DNA from: Acanthornis magna
Taxonomy: Eukaryota > Chordata > Aves > Passeriformes > Acanthizidae
Direction of reading: 5' to 3'
Length of the DNA stretch: 64,000 nucleotides
Assembly (NCBI GenBank): GCA_036785705.1
Contig: JAWUZG010000139.1
Location: 558,001 to 622,000 of the forward strand
Position 1 is the stretch's first letter. Each line of letters opens with the position of its first letter. The translations under genes and the position numbers were made by a program. This document shows, in pieces, positions 1 through 13,900 of this stretch. A model generated the notes under the pieces. It had not been told where the DNA came from. It searched no databases and saw only the letters and a list, made by a program, of their open reading frames with translations.

Positions 1-2105
1 CCCTTCTTCCTACTATATCCCCCCTCCCCTGAGCAGGATGTCACATGGTCTGGAATTTCCCTTTGGTCAGTTTGGGTCACCTGTCCCAGCTGTGTCTCCT
101 CCCATGCACCTCCAGCCTCCTCACCAGCATGGCTGTAGGAAAAGCAGCAAAGACCTTGGCTCTGTGTATGCCCTGCTCAGCAGTAACAAAAACATCTCTG
201 TATTATCATCACCATGTTCAGCACAAATCTGAAACTAAGCCCCATATGAACCACTGTGAAGAAAACCAACTGTACTGCAGCCAAAACCAGCACAGTAAGA
301 TTCCTCATGGCTCTGTTTTTGTGGTTTTGTTGAGTGCTTTGCCTGATGTATTGCTCACAACCTTTTTCCTGTATATCTTTGCTTACAGTGTCATGTGTTT
401 GTATATCCAATGATTTCTAGTCCCGAGAAGACAGCTGGTTTTTATTTGTTTAAGTAAGATTATTTCAGAAAGTAATTTCCAGAAAAACTGTTCCAGAAAA
501 AACTCTTCCAAAGAGTTTGGAAGACTGCTATCAGCAAATGCTCTAGACAAGAAAAGTAATATTAGGAGAACATGAAAGCACCAACTTTTTTTTTCAGGTG
601 CTTTTTCCGGTTGGAAGAGGAAAGCTGGGACAGAGGGCACTCAAGGGCTCTCTCTTGACACTCCTTTCCTTCTACAAATGCTCTTATGCTATTCTTGCTT
701 TTACTCTTGCCACAACCTTATCCTCAGTATAAAACTGAACAAAGAGAATTTTCAAATGAATCAAACTAGAAAGCCTTTTTGAAGTATTTTCCAAGATATC
801 TTGTCCATGCCCTATCACTCAAAAAGAGGTCTTAATTTCATCCTATATTATCACAGAGCTATGTCAAAAATATTTGTAGGAATAGAAATTGTTGCCACCT
901 GGAGCCAGGTAACTATTATTTCACATTCCTCAGGTCTGTGGGAAATATATTGTAATTATTTTTTACTTAATTTATCTATATCTTCCATCAATTTCATTTA
1001 CGTTTATTAGTCTATATTAAATGTTTTTGAGGAGGAAGATCTCTTTGCTTTCTCTTCCGATCTTGTGAATGGAGCCATCCAAAAGCACTGCCATTTTCCT
1101 CTTAAAAAGACCAACCGAACAAAACAACCCACTCACATTGTAAAACAGACTTAAAACTGTCCTAGCAAAAATCTCTTAAAGTGAAGAGTTTCTATCTTTT
1201 TCGTCCTTCCTTACATGTTTAAGCTGGTGACTTAAGTTCACATACAGACTGATACATTTTACCTTTTGACACAGAAAGAAGGTAAAATGAATAGCGCCAT
1301 AGATTAAAGTGCTCTGTGACCAGAGGTAGAGCCAAGATCTTCAGGGACAACCTTTATAATATTGGGCAACAAACCACAACAACAGTTGCTATGTCAGGCC
1401 CATGAATATGTGTCTGAGTTATAGCACATCTTTAACAGTTTGCTAGCTTTGATTTCAAGGTGTCAGGCAATGCTAAAGCCTCTGCATTTCAGTGTGACGT
1501 TGCAGTGATTAAACTTCTAGCCTGAATTTGGTTAGCTTCAGCTTCCATTGATGTGAATTCTTATGAGTTTGTCTGAGGAAAAAGCAAAGAATATCTTCCA
1601 CACTGAGTCTATGCACTAACTGCCTCCTTATCGCATCTTAAATAAACTAAACAGATTGTTTGATGTAGATGCTTCCAACATGAGTAGTCTCATTAAGATA
1701 ATTGAAGCTTTCTGTGGGGAAACGATGCACACCTTGCTTGTGCATAAGCCAGTGCTTGCCTGCTGCTGACTGGAGAATATGTGTAATGTGTCCCATTTTG
1801 TTATGCATTTCCACGGATAAAGAATGCCCTCAAAGTTACAAGTGTGACTTAATGGTGTCCAAGACCTATAGAGATGAAAGGAGCTTCCTAGGAAAACAAT
1901 TTTTCTCTAGATTTTCTGGTGCTGGAGCTATTAGCAGCTGTTTTCAGCAAAGTAGGAGATGGTCATACTGCAGTCTTTTGCCACTGTGAAGGTGTGAGAC
2001 TGAAAGATGTGTGAAAGTTTTCTCCCTGGATGTTGACCATGGTCGATATGTGGACCTCCTGTTTGATCTGCTTAATTTTCAGTTTCCTGGCTGTTTCCTT
2101 TGCAG
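1..2105. other. Non-coding, no gene recognised
   Basis: AT-rich sequence with only short open frames on both strands and no recognisable protein. It lies upstream of the first supported exon, so it is probably intron of the same gene. I could not assign an upstream exon. A Cys-containing frame near 1780-1990 has no convincing splice context. Confidence 0.4.
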
Positions 2106-2191
2106 TTTCCTAATTAATTTTGCAATATTCATCCCGACCTTATTGACTGTGCTCCTAGTCTGTGCTGTGAAAACTCAGCTGAGGAGAAAAG
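2106..2191 (+). CDS. Internal exon encoding a transmembrane segment (unknown membrane protein)
   Basis: Seen: a pyrimidine-rich acceptor ending TTTGCAG precedes an open frame containing the hydrophobic run FLINFAIFIPTLLTVLLV and then KTQLRRK, followed by a GT donor (gtaaaa) at 2192. The exon ends after the first base of a codon, and the next proposed exon at 10947 supplies the other two (G|GA, Gly). A hydrophobic stretch followed by positive residues is the usual stop-transfer arrangement, so the C-terminal side should be cytoplasmic. An alternative acceptor at 2081-2082 would start the exon at 2083 in the same frame and add FPGCFLCS. Upstream exons were not found and probably lie before the window. 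I do not recognise the protein family. Confidence rests on frame and phase agreement across three junctions, not on homology. Confidence 0.5.
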
Positions 2192-5100
2192 GTAAAAAAT
2201 AAGCCTTTTGCTATTCATATGCTTCACCCTCATAACCATCTTATCCTAGAAACAAACTGGAGAAGTGGTCTTTTAGGCCTTCTTTAAGTCAGGTGCAATT
2301 TCTTCAGCAAATGTGATTTTTTCTTATGCAATCCTCATCCTGTTCCTTCACTGCTGTGTGTTTCTAAAGCAAAATGGGCAATGCCCCCTCTGCTGTCCTA
2401 GCAGACACATCCTAGTGAGTTGCACTTGCTCCCATTAGCAGATCTACTGATGCCAGTGAGAACATGTTGCAAAAAGCAAATGTCTATTTAGCTATTGTTA
2501 TCTGCTTGTTTATAGTCATCATCTAATGCAGCTAACCTTGAAGGATGGCTCTTGACATGACCTTTAGGGATATTATATTTGATCTGTGTCTAAGTAGCAG
2601 TTCAGATAGTTTTGGTTTGGCCTTGGTCTTGAAATAAGGAAAGAGATTCTTCTTTGGAAAAACAATGCCAATTTGTCAGTAAATACAACTGTTTGTATTG
2701 AAAGGACAGTAAGTCACAGTCAGATTTTTGAATCTGTTAAACAAAGTGTGCTGCTTTTGACCTTTTAGGGTGTAACTGATTTGGGGGTCACAGTGATTCG
2801 ATGTCAATCATCTTTCATGTGTACCATGGAATCTCTGGTAAATCTGTTTAATCTATACTGGCTTGAGAAGGAAGAGAAAACGATCTGTGGAAGCTGATGT
2901 GAAAGGTGCATGTGTTGGGAGTGAATGGTGCTCCTTCTCACTAACCAGTCAGCTTGAGGAAGACAAGTAGCTGTCCCTGTTTCTTGCAGGTCCTTTTAGT
3001 GACCCAAGTCCCTCCCTTTGGATGAGGGCACCTGTGCTTTAGGGCTGTATCACTTCCCTGCTGCCAGTCATCTGGAAGGGAGGAAATGCCTCTCCAGTGT
3101 TTTTTCACCCAAGTACACTGTCACTGCACTCCACCTCAGCAAAAGCCAGCACTGACCTGTGCCTTCATCCATGTTTTCACTCAATTTGCTGCACAACATA
3201 TAGGATAATGTACATGGCATGGAAACTGGGGCACATTTGGTGAAATCAGGAGTCTGCAGACACTGCTGCGGTGGCAGGAGGCTCTGTACCTTTAGAAGAT
3301 TGTACTCGGCTTAATCTGCACTTTCTCAGATCAGCTCTAAGTTTGTGAAACATTTTTGTTTATTGTATTTCCAAATGATATATTTAATTTCTATATACTC
3401 AGTGGAGTCTTGACTTGTATGAATGTTTATCCCACAGGCAGTGTTAAGTATCTTGCAAGCAGACCTGTCTGTGCTTTTCATGGTGTTCATTTATCTACAT
3501 AGCCCACTCAAGGCTGTTTCAGCACAGGAAATGCTGAAAATGCACAGTGCTTCAACAGTGTATGAGCTGTTTATCTTCAGATGTACTTTTCAGGGTCTGG
3601 TTTGTGTGGTGCACTGAAGAAAACAGATCAAAGTGACATATCCTGTAATTTCATTACCTTTGTCTTACAAATTTTGTTTGGGCCTGTTCTCAATAGAATA
3701 GCACTGGGACCAAAACAGATATTTGAAAAATCTTTGAAGTTTGGAACGTATGGGAGGTAGAACAGACTTGTGACAGTAGACTCTGCTTGAAAGCTAAGCT
3801 GGTAATTTAATATACCGAATGCATTATGGAAACTGTTCATGTTTAGAAGCATCGATAAAGAATCAGTTCCTAAAGAAAACCAAACTCTGTCTTAGATTTG
3901 CACAAATGCTCAGTTCCTGTGTTGGCAGTGAAACATATTTATCCTAGAACCACTTTTTGATGTTCCTTAGTTCTTTACATCCTGTCTAGTTATTAGCAGC
4001 AAACCTCATGTAAAGCAGCTGAGAAATGTTGCCAGGCCAGAAACTAAACTCTGTGTTATATCCTTTTGAATGTTTGACTAATAGACAAGGAAGATAGCTT
4101 CCAGCTAAGGCACAGAATGTCTCATCTTTCTAAGCTGAAATTATTAATTTTACTGAGTTCTCACAAAGCACAACAAAGTACACAATATAATAAGGAGTCC
4201 TGTAAAGAAGTTTTCTGTGCTTTTAATTCTCCTTGAAATCAGGAATGGGCATCAATGATCAAGTTTTCAACTGAGTCTGGGTTTTCTTGAAAGATCAGAT
4301 CCTTAAATTTTTGGTGGGATTGTTATTCCCAATTTTTAAAATTTTTTACTTTGGTTTTTCTGAAAAACAAGCTAAATAGAAATCATAAAATGGCTTATTA
4401 TTTTATTTGTAAGTATTGAAATGGATATTTGTAGTTTAAAAGTGCAGATTTATACTTTCAAATTCCTAAAGGCATGGTAATTTCTGTGTGCATCTCCTGA
4501 ATACTTTTTCAGAGTAAGTCTAGACCAAACTGTAAAAATCATAAATGAAACTTCAATTTTGTATAGAGATAGGTGAACGAGTTACAGAAAAGAACACATG
4601 GAAGTTTTCCATTTCTAATACCCTTCAGAAATAACTCTTCATGGATCAATATTTGGTCTGGTACAAAATGTGTGATGCTGTTGATTAATCCAGCCAGGTT
4701 TGCTTAAACTGAATAGCCTAAAGTCATTCTTAAAGCTCAGAGAAAATGTGACTAAAAATGAGAAATGAAATAAAACAAGAATTTGAAAGTATTCCTTCAC
4801 TAGTAATTATTAAGTCCTCTGTTTGGATCTAGGTAAAAATTTATATTCAGCTCTGCCTGATTCATTGCAGTGAGAGCTCTGTATGTCCAGAAAAACCCTG
4901 AAATGTTCAATTGATGAGCAGTGTTGGCCAGAATATAGTTTGCCATGCATGTAGCTTTTAAATTTAGGAAAAGTAAACATTTTTGTTTTGAATATTTTAA
5001 ACCTGAAAATAGATGTAACATGGGAAATGTGATCCTTATTCTGATCCTATTTCAGATTATGTTAAAATTAGCTTTAATACCATGCTTTAGCTGGTGGTAT

Positions 5101-7830
5101 GTTTTGAAAAGAACAATTTATGGCAAGTATGTTTTCCTATTTTGGTGTTTCTGAACATAGTTATATGACCTATGGCAATCAGGGAATTAGATGTTATATA
5201 CTTTCAAATAAGGAAACTAAATTTTATATATTCTTCCTAATATGGGGAATTCCCTCTCCACGTACCACAGGAAAATCTAGTTGAGTTGATGGTTATAGCT
5301 GTGGAAAGAAATATTCATGGAAATACTAGTGAAAAATATGGAAAGGTGGTGCTTCACTTAGGATTTAGAGAGATCTATAGTCTTTTCCTTGGTGCTTTCA
5401 GGCCGTAACTTGCAAGTCTTACTTGACTGAGTCCCTGGTTCTCTCTTCAGGAGCTGAATGAGGAGCCAGAAGATGGCTCCTCAGTTCTCATCTCAGCTGG
5501 CCAAACTTCTCAGGGCCACATCCCAGGCTGCATCAGACTCATTATTCTTGATCACTCGTACCTCATGTCCCCACGTGGAGGGAGGGGAGTACTTCTCACC
5601 CATGTGGGGCTGCTGGGAAGGTCAATGCTTTGTGAGACTGTGGTGCCCTTGAATATCAGAGGAACCAAGGAAGTAACAAAGACTGATCTTTTATTACATA
5701 GATCTTGGTGTCCATTCCTCGTGATTTTTTTTTCCTACACATCTTTGCTATATTCTTGATATGTTCCCTGTGCCTGCTTCTGAAGACTGCATGCTGGGAA
5801 GAAGTGACACTGCTGCTTGGCTTTAGGGGCTCGCCTTTTCCTGCACGACTGTGCAGGCGCCCAGGATGATGCTATGATCAACATCACAGCACCAGCTTCC
5901 TTTCTCAACTCTTAGTTGCTTCAGAAATTTATAAGATGCGGGAGGCCACCTTAAAGTCATAAATAGCTATGCACTGACGCTGTTTTCATGTCATCAAAAG
6001 TCTTTTTGAGCACACTTGCATGGGTGAGCATGGTCAGTACCCACACCCACATCTTAATTTTTAGTGGCATACATGCATGTAAAAGTCCACCAGCATGGAC
6101 CTGTGTTTGTATCCCATAAAGTTCTGTGCTTGTCACCTGCACAGCAAAAAATGTGCATATGATTTTTTTCCCAGATGTACAGATTTTAGTTTGCTTTGCA
6201 AATTCTGTGTTTCTATCTAAGCTTTTAGTTATAGTTTGATTTTGATCTCCTAGGCTGCTCCACTGCAGTGAGATTTTGATGTCTGGAATGTGACATTTCC
6301 ATGCATCTCAATTTCAGAAAGAACTGGCTAAATGTATACACTCTGTAGGTATGGAGACTACTTAAATATTCCTTAAGTCCTCTGGGGTCTGAGTTTTGGC
6401 AGCAGTTTTGTCCTCTGACAGTAAAGCCTGAGAAAAGGAAAACAGAGATGAGGAAATAAACTTGAAGGAGCTCCTTGTGAACGCTGACATTAGCTCAGTA
6501 AGGCTGATCTCCATCAGCCCCGTCTATACTCAGTGGAGGAGATGGCATTTGTCCTCCACAGAGGGAGTCAGAACAGTCAGATTAGGCTTTGCTGGTGGAT
6601 ATTTTTTTCTCCATTGACTGGAGACTATTTCAACACATTATCTACACCTGATTAAATTAACCTTGATGAGTATTCTTTCTGATGGACTAATCTAAGAACT
6701 GAGTTCCAGTCATTAGGAAAGCTGATATGCGAATGGGATCTCTGTATCTTGGGCAACTTACCCTAAAGATCGGCAAATTAAGCAGCATTATGAAGTTCTT
6801 TGTAGATCATTTTGCATTAGGGCTGTGTAATTCTGAGTGGACTTTGATCCGTATTACCGTAGACAGGACAGTTTAATGAACACAGGGGAAAAGAGAAATG
6901 AGCATTAAGAATAGGGGGGAGGAAGGAAAACAGTCTTATTTGAAACACTGGAGTTCTGACATGAAATCTTCAGTTTCTATTTTTTCCTCATTAAAACAGA
7001 GATGCATGTAATTTTCATTTACTGAGTGAAAAGGGAAATGTGGAGAAAGCAATCTTGTAAATGAAGGAGATGTTCATGGCAGGAAAACTAGCTAACCCTC
7101 ACAGCTGGAATGTCTTCAGATGGCAGTGGTTCAATATCTGAAAGTACTGACCTTGTGTGGCCTTGTGGATTGCAAGAGAATTTCAGGAAATAACCTGAGC
7201 TAGAATGCTGGGTACTAATGGAACATTAGATACAAAAAGTTAGGCTCAGGCAATGTTATGATTGCAAGCAGAAAAACAAATTGGAGAACAAACTCATTCA
7301 CAGTATACTTACTATACTCTAATTACATCATTGAGTACTGCTGATGATGTTTGGGTTCTTTCTTACAATTTGAATGGGTGGTTCCATGCGGAAGAAATAT
7401 TTATATCTATGTTTTATTCTTGTGACAATTTATCAGTTACATATAGCATCGCAGGAAAATGAAAATGGGACTGACTCACTAGCTTTCATTTCGCTGTAAA
7501 GAAACTGAAGTTGTGTTCTTTTGCTTGATGCGGTGTTGTAATACTCTTTCATGTAGAGAACAGCTTCTGTTATGCAAGATGGCATACCTTTCTGAGGGTG
7601 TTAAGGGAACCACATTCCTAGGGTATTCCCTAGAGGCGCTCTGTTGTCGAAAATGCATAGTCTTGTTGGGAAGCCCATCTCTTTTGGAAAAATGAGAGCA
7701 CCACATTCCTGCACTATCACTTCTGTGAAGCTGGTGCATCACAATGGGAAAGTGCACTTTGATACTTGTGCAGTAACAAAATTTGTGTCAGCTCCTGTAA
7801 TATAATACATAAATTGGTGTATTTGGTTTG

Positions 7831-8262
7831 TGTGGCCAGGTTATTACAGGGTGGGCTACAGGGGTGGCTTCTGTGAAAAGTCTTCCCCGTGTCCAGCAGA
7901 GTCAGTTGGCTCCAAGATGGAGCCACGAGCAGGCCAAGGCCGAAGCCATCAGAGACAGTGATAGCACCTCTGGGATACCAGAGTTGAGAAGTGGGAGATA
8001 AAAAGCTGTGCGACTTCAGCCAGAGGGAAGTGTGAGAATAGCCCCATTTCTCATTGTCCTAGTCTGATGTGAGTGGTAATAAATTGTACTAATTTCCCTG
8101 TGACTCACCTGTTTTGCCCGTGACAGTAACTGGTCAGTGACTATCCCTGTCCCTATCTTTCCCCTCCACGAGCCTTTCATTATATTTTCTGTCCCCTGTC
8201 CAGCTGGGGAGGCGAATGGTAGAGTGGTGGGCACCCAGTGTACAGCCAATGTCAACCCACCA
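7831..8262 (+). mobile_element. Old LTR (avian ERVL-like family), internally deleted
   Basis: Begins TGTGGCCAGG and ends near GTCAACCCACCA. These fit the start and end of the large avian LTR family whose members open with TGTGG and close with a GGGTCAACCCACCACA-like terminus. Internal landmarks include a GTCCAGCAGAG block at about 7891, also found in the LTR at 32610 (GTCCAGCAGAGCC, about 32713), and an AATAAA signal near 8077. No retroviral coding sequence flanks it, so it is best read as a solo LTR or remnant. At about 430 bp it is much shorter than the 1.39-kb copy, lacking the repetitive middle. No clear target-site duplication remains, consistent with age. Family assignment is from recall of avian repeats, not a search. 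Confidence 0.7.
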
Positions 8263-10226
8263 TGACTATCAATTTGACATCTGGTGACAGCAAGACAGGT
8301 TGAAAGAGCACTGCCAATCTTCCCTGGGAGTGCTTATGCGATATTGTCTCCTACAACAGGTAAAACTGTGTCTGCCTCATGAGGATCATATTTCTTTCCT
8401 ATCCTCAAAGAGGCAGGGTCACAGGAAACATTAAAACGGACTTGAGATAAAATATTTAGATTGGTATAAGAAATAAATATTAACTGTTGTCAGTTTGGGA
8501 GTTAAAATTACTCAGTATTGATTAGGAGTGTTCACATTTAAAAGTGCTTTGAAGTTTGTATGATGCAGAAATATCAGAAATATGTTTAATCAAAAGAGGG
8601 AAATCTTTTTCCTGCTCTTTGAGTGTGTTTGTATGTGTTGAAAAGAGGATGTTTGCAATTCGGTGTCCTTAAGACTTAGTGAGGCACGTGCAGAGCACTC
8701 TGATGCTGTTTCAGCTGCGCCCTGAACTATGTGCTTGTGTTTCTGCTGAGATTACAGTATGAGCATTCAACACTTTGCAGAATAAAGATTTATTTTTTTA
8801 GATGTTTGTGTAGTAGTTTAGCCAATTTGTACTGCTGGGGAGGATAGAGGGGGTTGTTTGTGGTTCATAGTCTTTATGTGAGATCCCCTTGAGGTCATGT
8901 GAATACGATCCATTGGCTCTGATAAGGAATGAGATCAGTGGGATTTAACCTCTGCCATGCTTCTCTTCTACTACTAAACATCTATGTTCTACCAGTTCCA
9001 CAATATTCATGTGACTGAATACCCATTTTAAGCAATGACTTCATCTATTTTGATTAAAAATTAGAAAGACAGGAAATGAGATGAGAGACACAGATCTCAG
9101 CTCTCACTTTGAGGAGAATGTTTCTTGTTTAAGAAAGGACTGCTTTCTGGTTTAAAATATTATGCCAAGACAGCTGATTCAGTAGGGATAACTATATTAG
9201 CAGATTTACATAATCAAATGTAGTTCTCTCCCCCTTTCCCTCAAAAAAGTCACAGATGCTGATGAAGACATTTAAAAAAAACCCCTTAAAGCAGAAATGC
9301 TTTAAAACTTTTTTTAATATCAGTTCAGCTCACACCATTAATCCCTCATAATTCATAAGATCATGGTAAGTAAACAAGTAAATATTTAGTAAGTATTTAA
9401 AATTACTTCCTGTGTAAATTTCATGTTAATAAATTGAAAATATATTTCGATTAAGGGATTAACAACATTTAGTCTTTGTAAGAATGGTTTATTGGATGGC
9501 ACTGGTAAAAGTACAAAACACTTCAGGATGGAAACGGTGACATACAGAAAACATCTTAAGCTTTTATTTTTGCATTCTAATTAATTCTACAATAGCATCA
9601 AAAGGCTTGAATTTACGGTAGTGCCACCCTGTAGAACTGCCTAAACACATTATGTGAAATGGTCTCTGCCTCAAATATATAATGGTAACAGCTAAGGCAA
9701 CCAGGAAAAAAACCACAGTGAGGTGCAGAAAGGTGCTGAAGGAAATCCAAGAACACTGGGAAGTGAATCCGGGTTTTATAACACGGATTCAATGCTCAGT
9801 CCATTACCATATTGCAGCCACTCTGATTCCTATTTCTTATGGGACTTCTGTGTTTATGGCAGGAATTTTGATGTTAGCTGGAAATAAAATGAAGTGCTTG
9901 GAGTCTAATTGTAGAAAAGCTTTAAAATAATTTGATTGCTTCACTGTGGACAATTCAAAACTTAAGGCAGGCACAGCAGTTCAGCTGAGGTGCTAACACT
10001 TAAGCTTAGCCCATGGTAATTTTCTCAAACATGTATCGCCTCAATATATATTCGGTTCTGTCAGAGACAGCTGCATATAAAAAGCATTATTGCAGTAAAA
10101 TTTCCTGAAATTATATAACTATATAGGTGTTTGAAGCCAAGATATACTGTTTGTATTATTTTGGTGAGTATATGTAAGTTCTTACTAATCAGATCATTGA
10201 CTTTTTCTCAACCATGTCCAGTGCAC

Positions 10227-10260
10227 CATAAAAGGAATACGTGCATTTATTCCTTTTATG
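10227..10260. repeat. Perfect 13-bp hairpin
   Basis: CATAAAAGGAATA at 10227-10239 is the exact reverse complement of TATTCCTTTTATG at 10248-10260, with an 8-base loop. It lies in the proposed first intron. Function unknown. Confidence 0.75.
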
Positions 10261-10946
10261 ATCTGTTTAAATAGTATCTGCAAAGTTTCTAGTTTTCATT
10301 TATCTCACTTTGATTTGATGTAATTGTAATTGGATGAATGATTTGAAAGCATTTACATTGCCCATGCCCTACTTCAAGCAGATCTCATTCAAAATCAGGT
10401 CTGTGTTTCTTTTCATCAGACACATTACATTGAGATATGCAGATTCTTCAGAATCAGAATATTAATAGGAAGGTGTGTATTTCATTTTTTATTCTATTGA
10501 GAGTATTTATTTCTGAATTTTGTATTATCATTTACATAATGTAAAAACAAAATTATACTGTTTTTATAGCATAATAGATAGACCAATTAAAAGTTGAAAT
10601 GAAAATTTTGATAGTGCTAAAAATGAATCCATAAAGCAATGTTGAGATCTCCAACCTGTCTTAATTTCTTAAGAAAGAACAAAAAGAAAAGATAGAAAAA
10701 GAAGTATTTCACAGTATTCTATGTGGTTAGAACAGTTCAGTTTTCATATGCCAGCATTTAGAGTGATGAATTCAGAATTTGTCTACGATAAATAACGGCT
10801 TAAAAATTCAAATGCACGTTGCATTTCCTAGAATATTTGCAGATATAGATATATGATATTTGCACTTAAGATATATGAATAAAGCTTAAAATATAACTGC
10901 ATATTTAGCATCAGTTTTATTCTTCATTTACTCTTCTGAATTTCAG

Positions 10947-10993
10947 GAAAAAGAGGTCGCAAGCCTTTAACCAATGTGTTCAATAAGGTTCAG
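10947..10993 (+). CDS. Internal 47-nt exon, basic cytoplasmic stretch
   Basis: Seen: acceptor GAATTTCAG, then two bases completing a split Gly codon, then 15 codons reading KRGRKPLTNVFNKVQ, then donor gtaaaag. It joins in frame both to the exon ending at 2191 and to the exon starting at 23104 (phase 0). The KRGRK run continues the positive charge after the membrane segment. It resembles an AT-hook core, but in this position it is more simply a juxtamembrane basic patch. A stronger-looking donor (gtgagt) lies 17 bases further on at 11011. Using it would read into an early stop in the next exon, so I prefer the nearer donor. Family not recognised. Confidence 0.55.
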
Positions 10994-13900
10994 GTAAAAG
11001 AAGCTAGAATGTGAGTAATGACATTATTTTTCTTAGAGCTGCATACTTCTGGTATTTGGCTTCTTCAGTAATGGCTACAACAACCCCTTAATTCTGTATT
11101 TCTTAGATGTTTAAACAGTTCTGCTTATTATATGAGGCTACTGAGTACCCAGTGCTGTGGCCCCCGCTGTCACTGTTAGCAGTCAGGTTACACCAGGGCT
11201 ACTGACAATCATGAGGCTTGCAAGGTACTTATCAGTTCCATGCCACATGTGCAGGAAAAGGCTGAAGAATGAATCATAACCTGAATCTGTGCCCACTTTG
11301 CCAAAACAAGTTGTTGTAGCCAGTGGGAAGCCTCTTTTGGATGTTAAGTGACTTGTGCATTGCAAATGTTTTCCAGGACATAGAAGGAGGGAATTGGGTT
11401 ATAGATGGTGATGGACTTGCACAGAGTGGGCCTGGCTCCTGACCTCTACACTGAAAAGGCAGGGCCATAGCAAGGCTCATTTTCTCTTCTACTGTACTTC
11501 ATCATTCAGTCAAAGCCTATTCCTGGGTCCTCCAAGTCTTCATTAGGTTTGGACAGCAGTCAAAGCTGAGCAAAAGTAGGGTTCCAGCACACATCTATAG
11601 GCCCAGCACTATACCTAAATTACCTATGTTTAATACCTTGTTTTTAAATGATGTTGTATTGCTTCTTGCTATTGCACATATTTGACATATTTTCCTTAAC
11701 ATAACTTTGCAGTCTGTGGTTTACTATGAAAAATATTGAAATTGCCTGCTATCTAAATTATCTGTCAAAATAACAACCTAAAACCAAGCTGAGCTTATTT
11801 TCCCAAACCTAAATAATAGAACTCCTAAAACCCTTCAAAACTATATATGCAGTATTTCAGAATCAGCTTGTAGAATGACTCCTGTGTCTGGACTATTATA
11901 GTTTCTAACATGCTGCTCTTGAAGATGCCGCAAAAAATTAAGTACTGATTTAGATTTTCTTGTTGTTATTCATGAATATGTGAGCCTGTAGTTGAAAGAT
12001 GTTACAGTTAATCTCTGGATTTAGTCCTTTGCAGAAATAAAAAGTAGAAGGGACTCAGCATTATTAGGCTTGCTTATGCCAGATGACAAGTACTTGAGTG
12101 CTCCTGCACAGAAATAGGCTGCCAGATATGCTTTTAGATCTTCCTTTTCTAAAGAATTGAGTGGACAGTGAATAAATATTTGAGGCAGCTCCTCTTTCTG
12201 TGTTTCAAAACATTCAGCAGAATAAAAGCATACTACTGGAAAATCTTTAGCCTCTTTAAATTCTAGATTAGATGCAACATTAGTAAGACTTTTTATTTAA
12301 ACAAAGCAAGACAGATGCTATGTTATCTGGCAAGCAAGTTGCATTGAGCCTTTCTTACAGTATTTTTTAAAAATAAAGTATGGGTGTGGAATTCCCATAC
12401 TGGTCCCTCCCTTGTTCCTCATGTCTCCTTCCTCCCCCCAGAGTAATGCAATAACATGCACTACTAAAGTTCGATAAAGTCTCCTAAATCCTGATCTTTA
12501 GTACTGGAAAAGGTAGGCTTATAATACACCAAATTCTAGACTGTCTTCAGTTACCTGGCACTGTATTTACCCAAGCTCACTTGACATGTCATTTGTATTT
12601 ATTTTAAATACTTGTCTAATCTCTCTGCATTTGGAATCTCATGCTTTTCTCTGGAAACTTAGAATTCGGAAGAAAACTTGTGGTTTCATTATGTTGTGTT
12701 ATTTTTAATAATATTTGTTCTTTCAACTAGGATCTCAAACTACCTCTTATACTGTCCTAATCTTTTGGCATATGTTATTGCTCTTTAAAATGAATCAGTT
12801 GGAATTTCTCCAAATAAATCTTCTCTCAGCTTCAGCTGGGGAAAGGAAGCATAGATGATGAATTACCCATTTCAGTTGTATCGATGAGAAATTAGCAATT
12901 TCAGACCTGAGCTCCTTCTTGAGCTCCTCCAAGGTGTGAGGCAGAGTCTGGAATACCATCTGGTCAAAAGGTGTTCTCTTCTAGGGATAATAAATCTTTG
13001 GACTATTGGTATTTGGATTATTGCATCCTGATGTAATCAGTGCTGTTTGGGTAGTGTTTCATGTCATATCTTCCTCCAATTTTTGCTTTCTGAAACTGTG
13101 TCTTAATTATGATCCATGTTCTGAGACTGCTGAGTTACAGTCACACATTCATGCTGAAGTCACAGAAGAGCTCATATCAGTTGGGCGTTAACCCCATTTT
13201 GTCACCCAAAGAGCTTCAAGAGAAACAGAGATTTTGAGGCTGCTGGTCACACTGCACCGATAACAAGTACACAATTCCCTGCACTACATGTGACTTTTGT
13301 AGGAAAGACAGGGGAAGAATTTGGTGTAAAATATTTTCACATTCTGAAGTTGACCTTCCTTATTTTTGTCATTGCCAATTGTATCTGTAGGCATACTACA
13401 GACATACCGCTTTCAAACTCTTCACTTGAGTTTAGAACTATTAATTTAATGAACTTAGGGTCCAAATATATTGCTTGGATATGTAGTGAAACATTTCATT
13501 CATGTTTCAGCTTTTTTTTCAGTCAGACCTTTCTGGCTATTATGTGCGATGAGAAGTATAAAACTGCAGTTTACAAAAAGATAGACTTCCAAATTTTGGA
13601 CGTACTGAGATACTCATCTCTGCTAAAAGAAAATAAGTTCTGAGAAATTAGAGGGGAAAATATTTACCCAAGATGCACATCATAAATTCTACCACCTCAA
13701 ATCATTGGATTTGTGGTGTTATTTCTCACAAAGTGTGGTGGATCTGCCTGTATAAGGCTAAGCTGTGCCACAATAACTCAACCCTATTAGAGAAAAAAAG
13801 ACGAAGAGAAGATCATCACATTTTTATGACTGTCATGGACCTTATTTTTCAAGGGCTAAAGTCAAAAGCATTGTTGCGTAACTGTTGCAGAGCTTTTTTT

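Larger units (their letters stand above)
2192..10946 (+). other. Proposed intron (8.7 kb)
   Basis: Begins with GTAAAA and ends with TTTCAG. Apart from an old LTR at 7831-8262 and a hairpin at 10227-10260 I see no gene; open frames are short and unrelated to known proteins. Confidence 0.4.

Noticed and set aside
10947..10993. KRGRK as an AT-hook DNA-binding motif
   Set aside because: It directly follows a membrane segment in the joined frame, where a juxtamembrane basic patch is the simpler reading.
10994..11016. Alternative, stronger-looking donor (gtgagt) for the 47-nt exon
   Set aside because: Using it makes the next exon read into an early stop, whereas the nearer donor keeps all junctions in frame.
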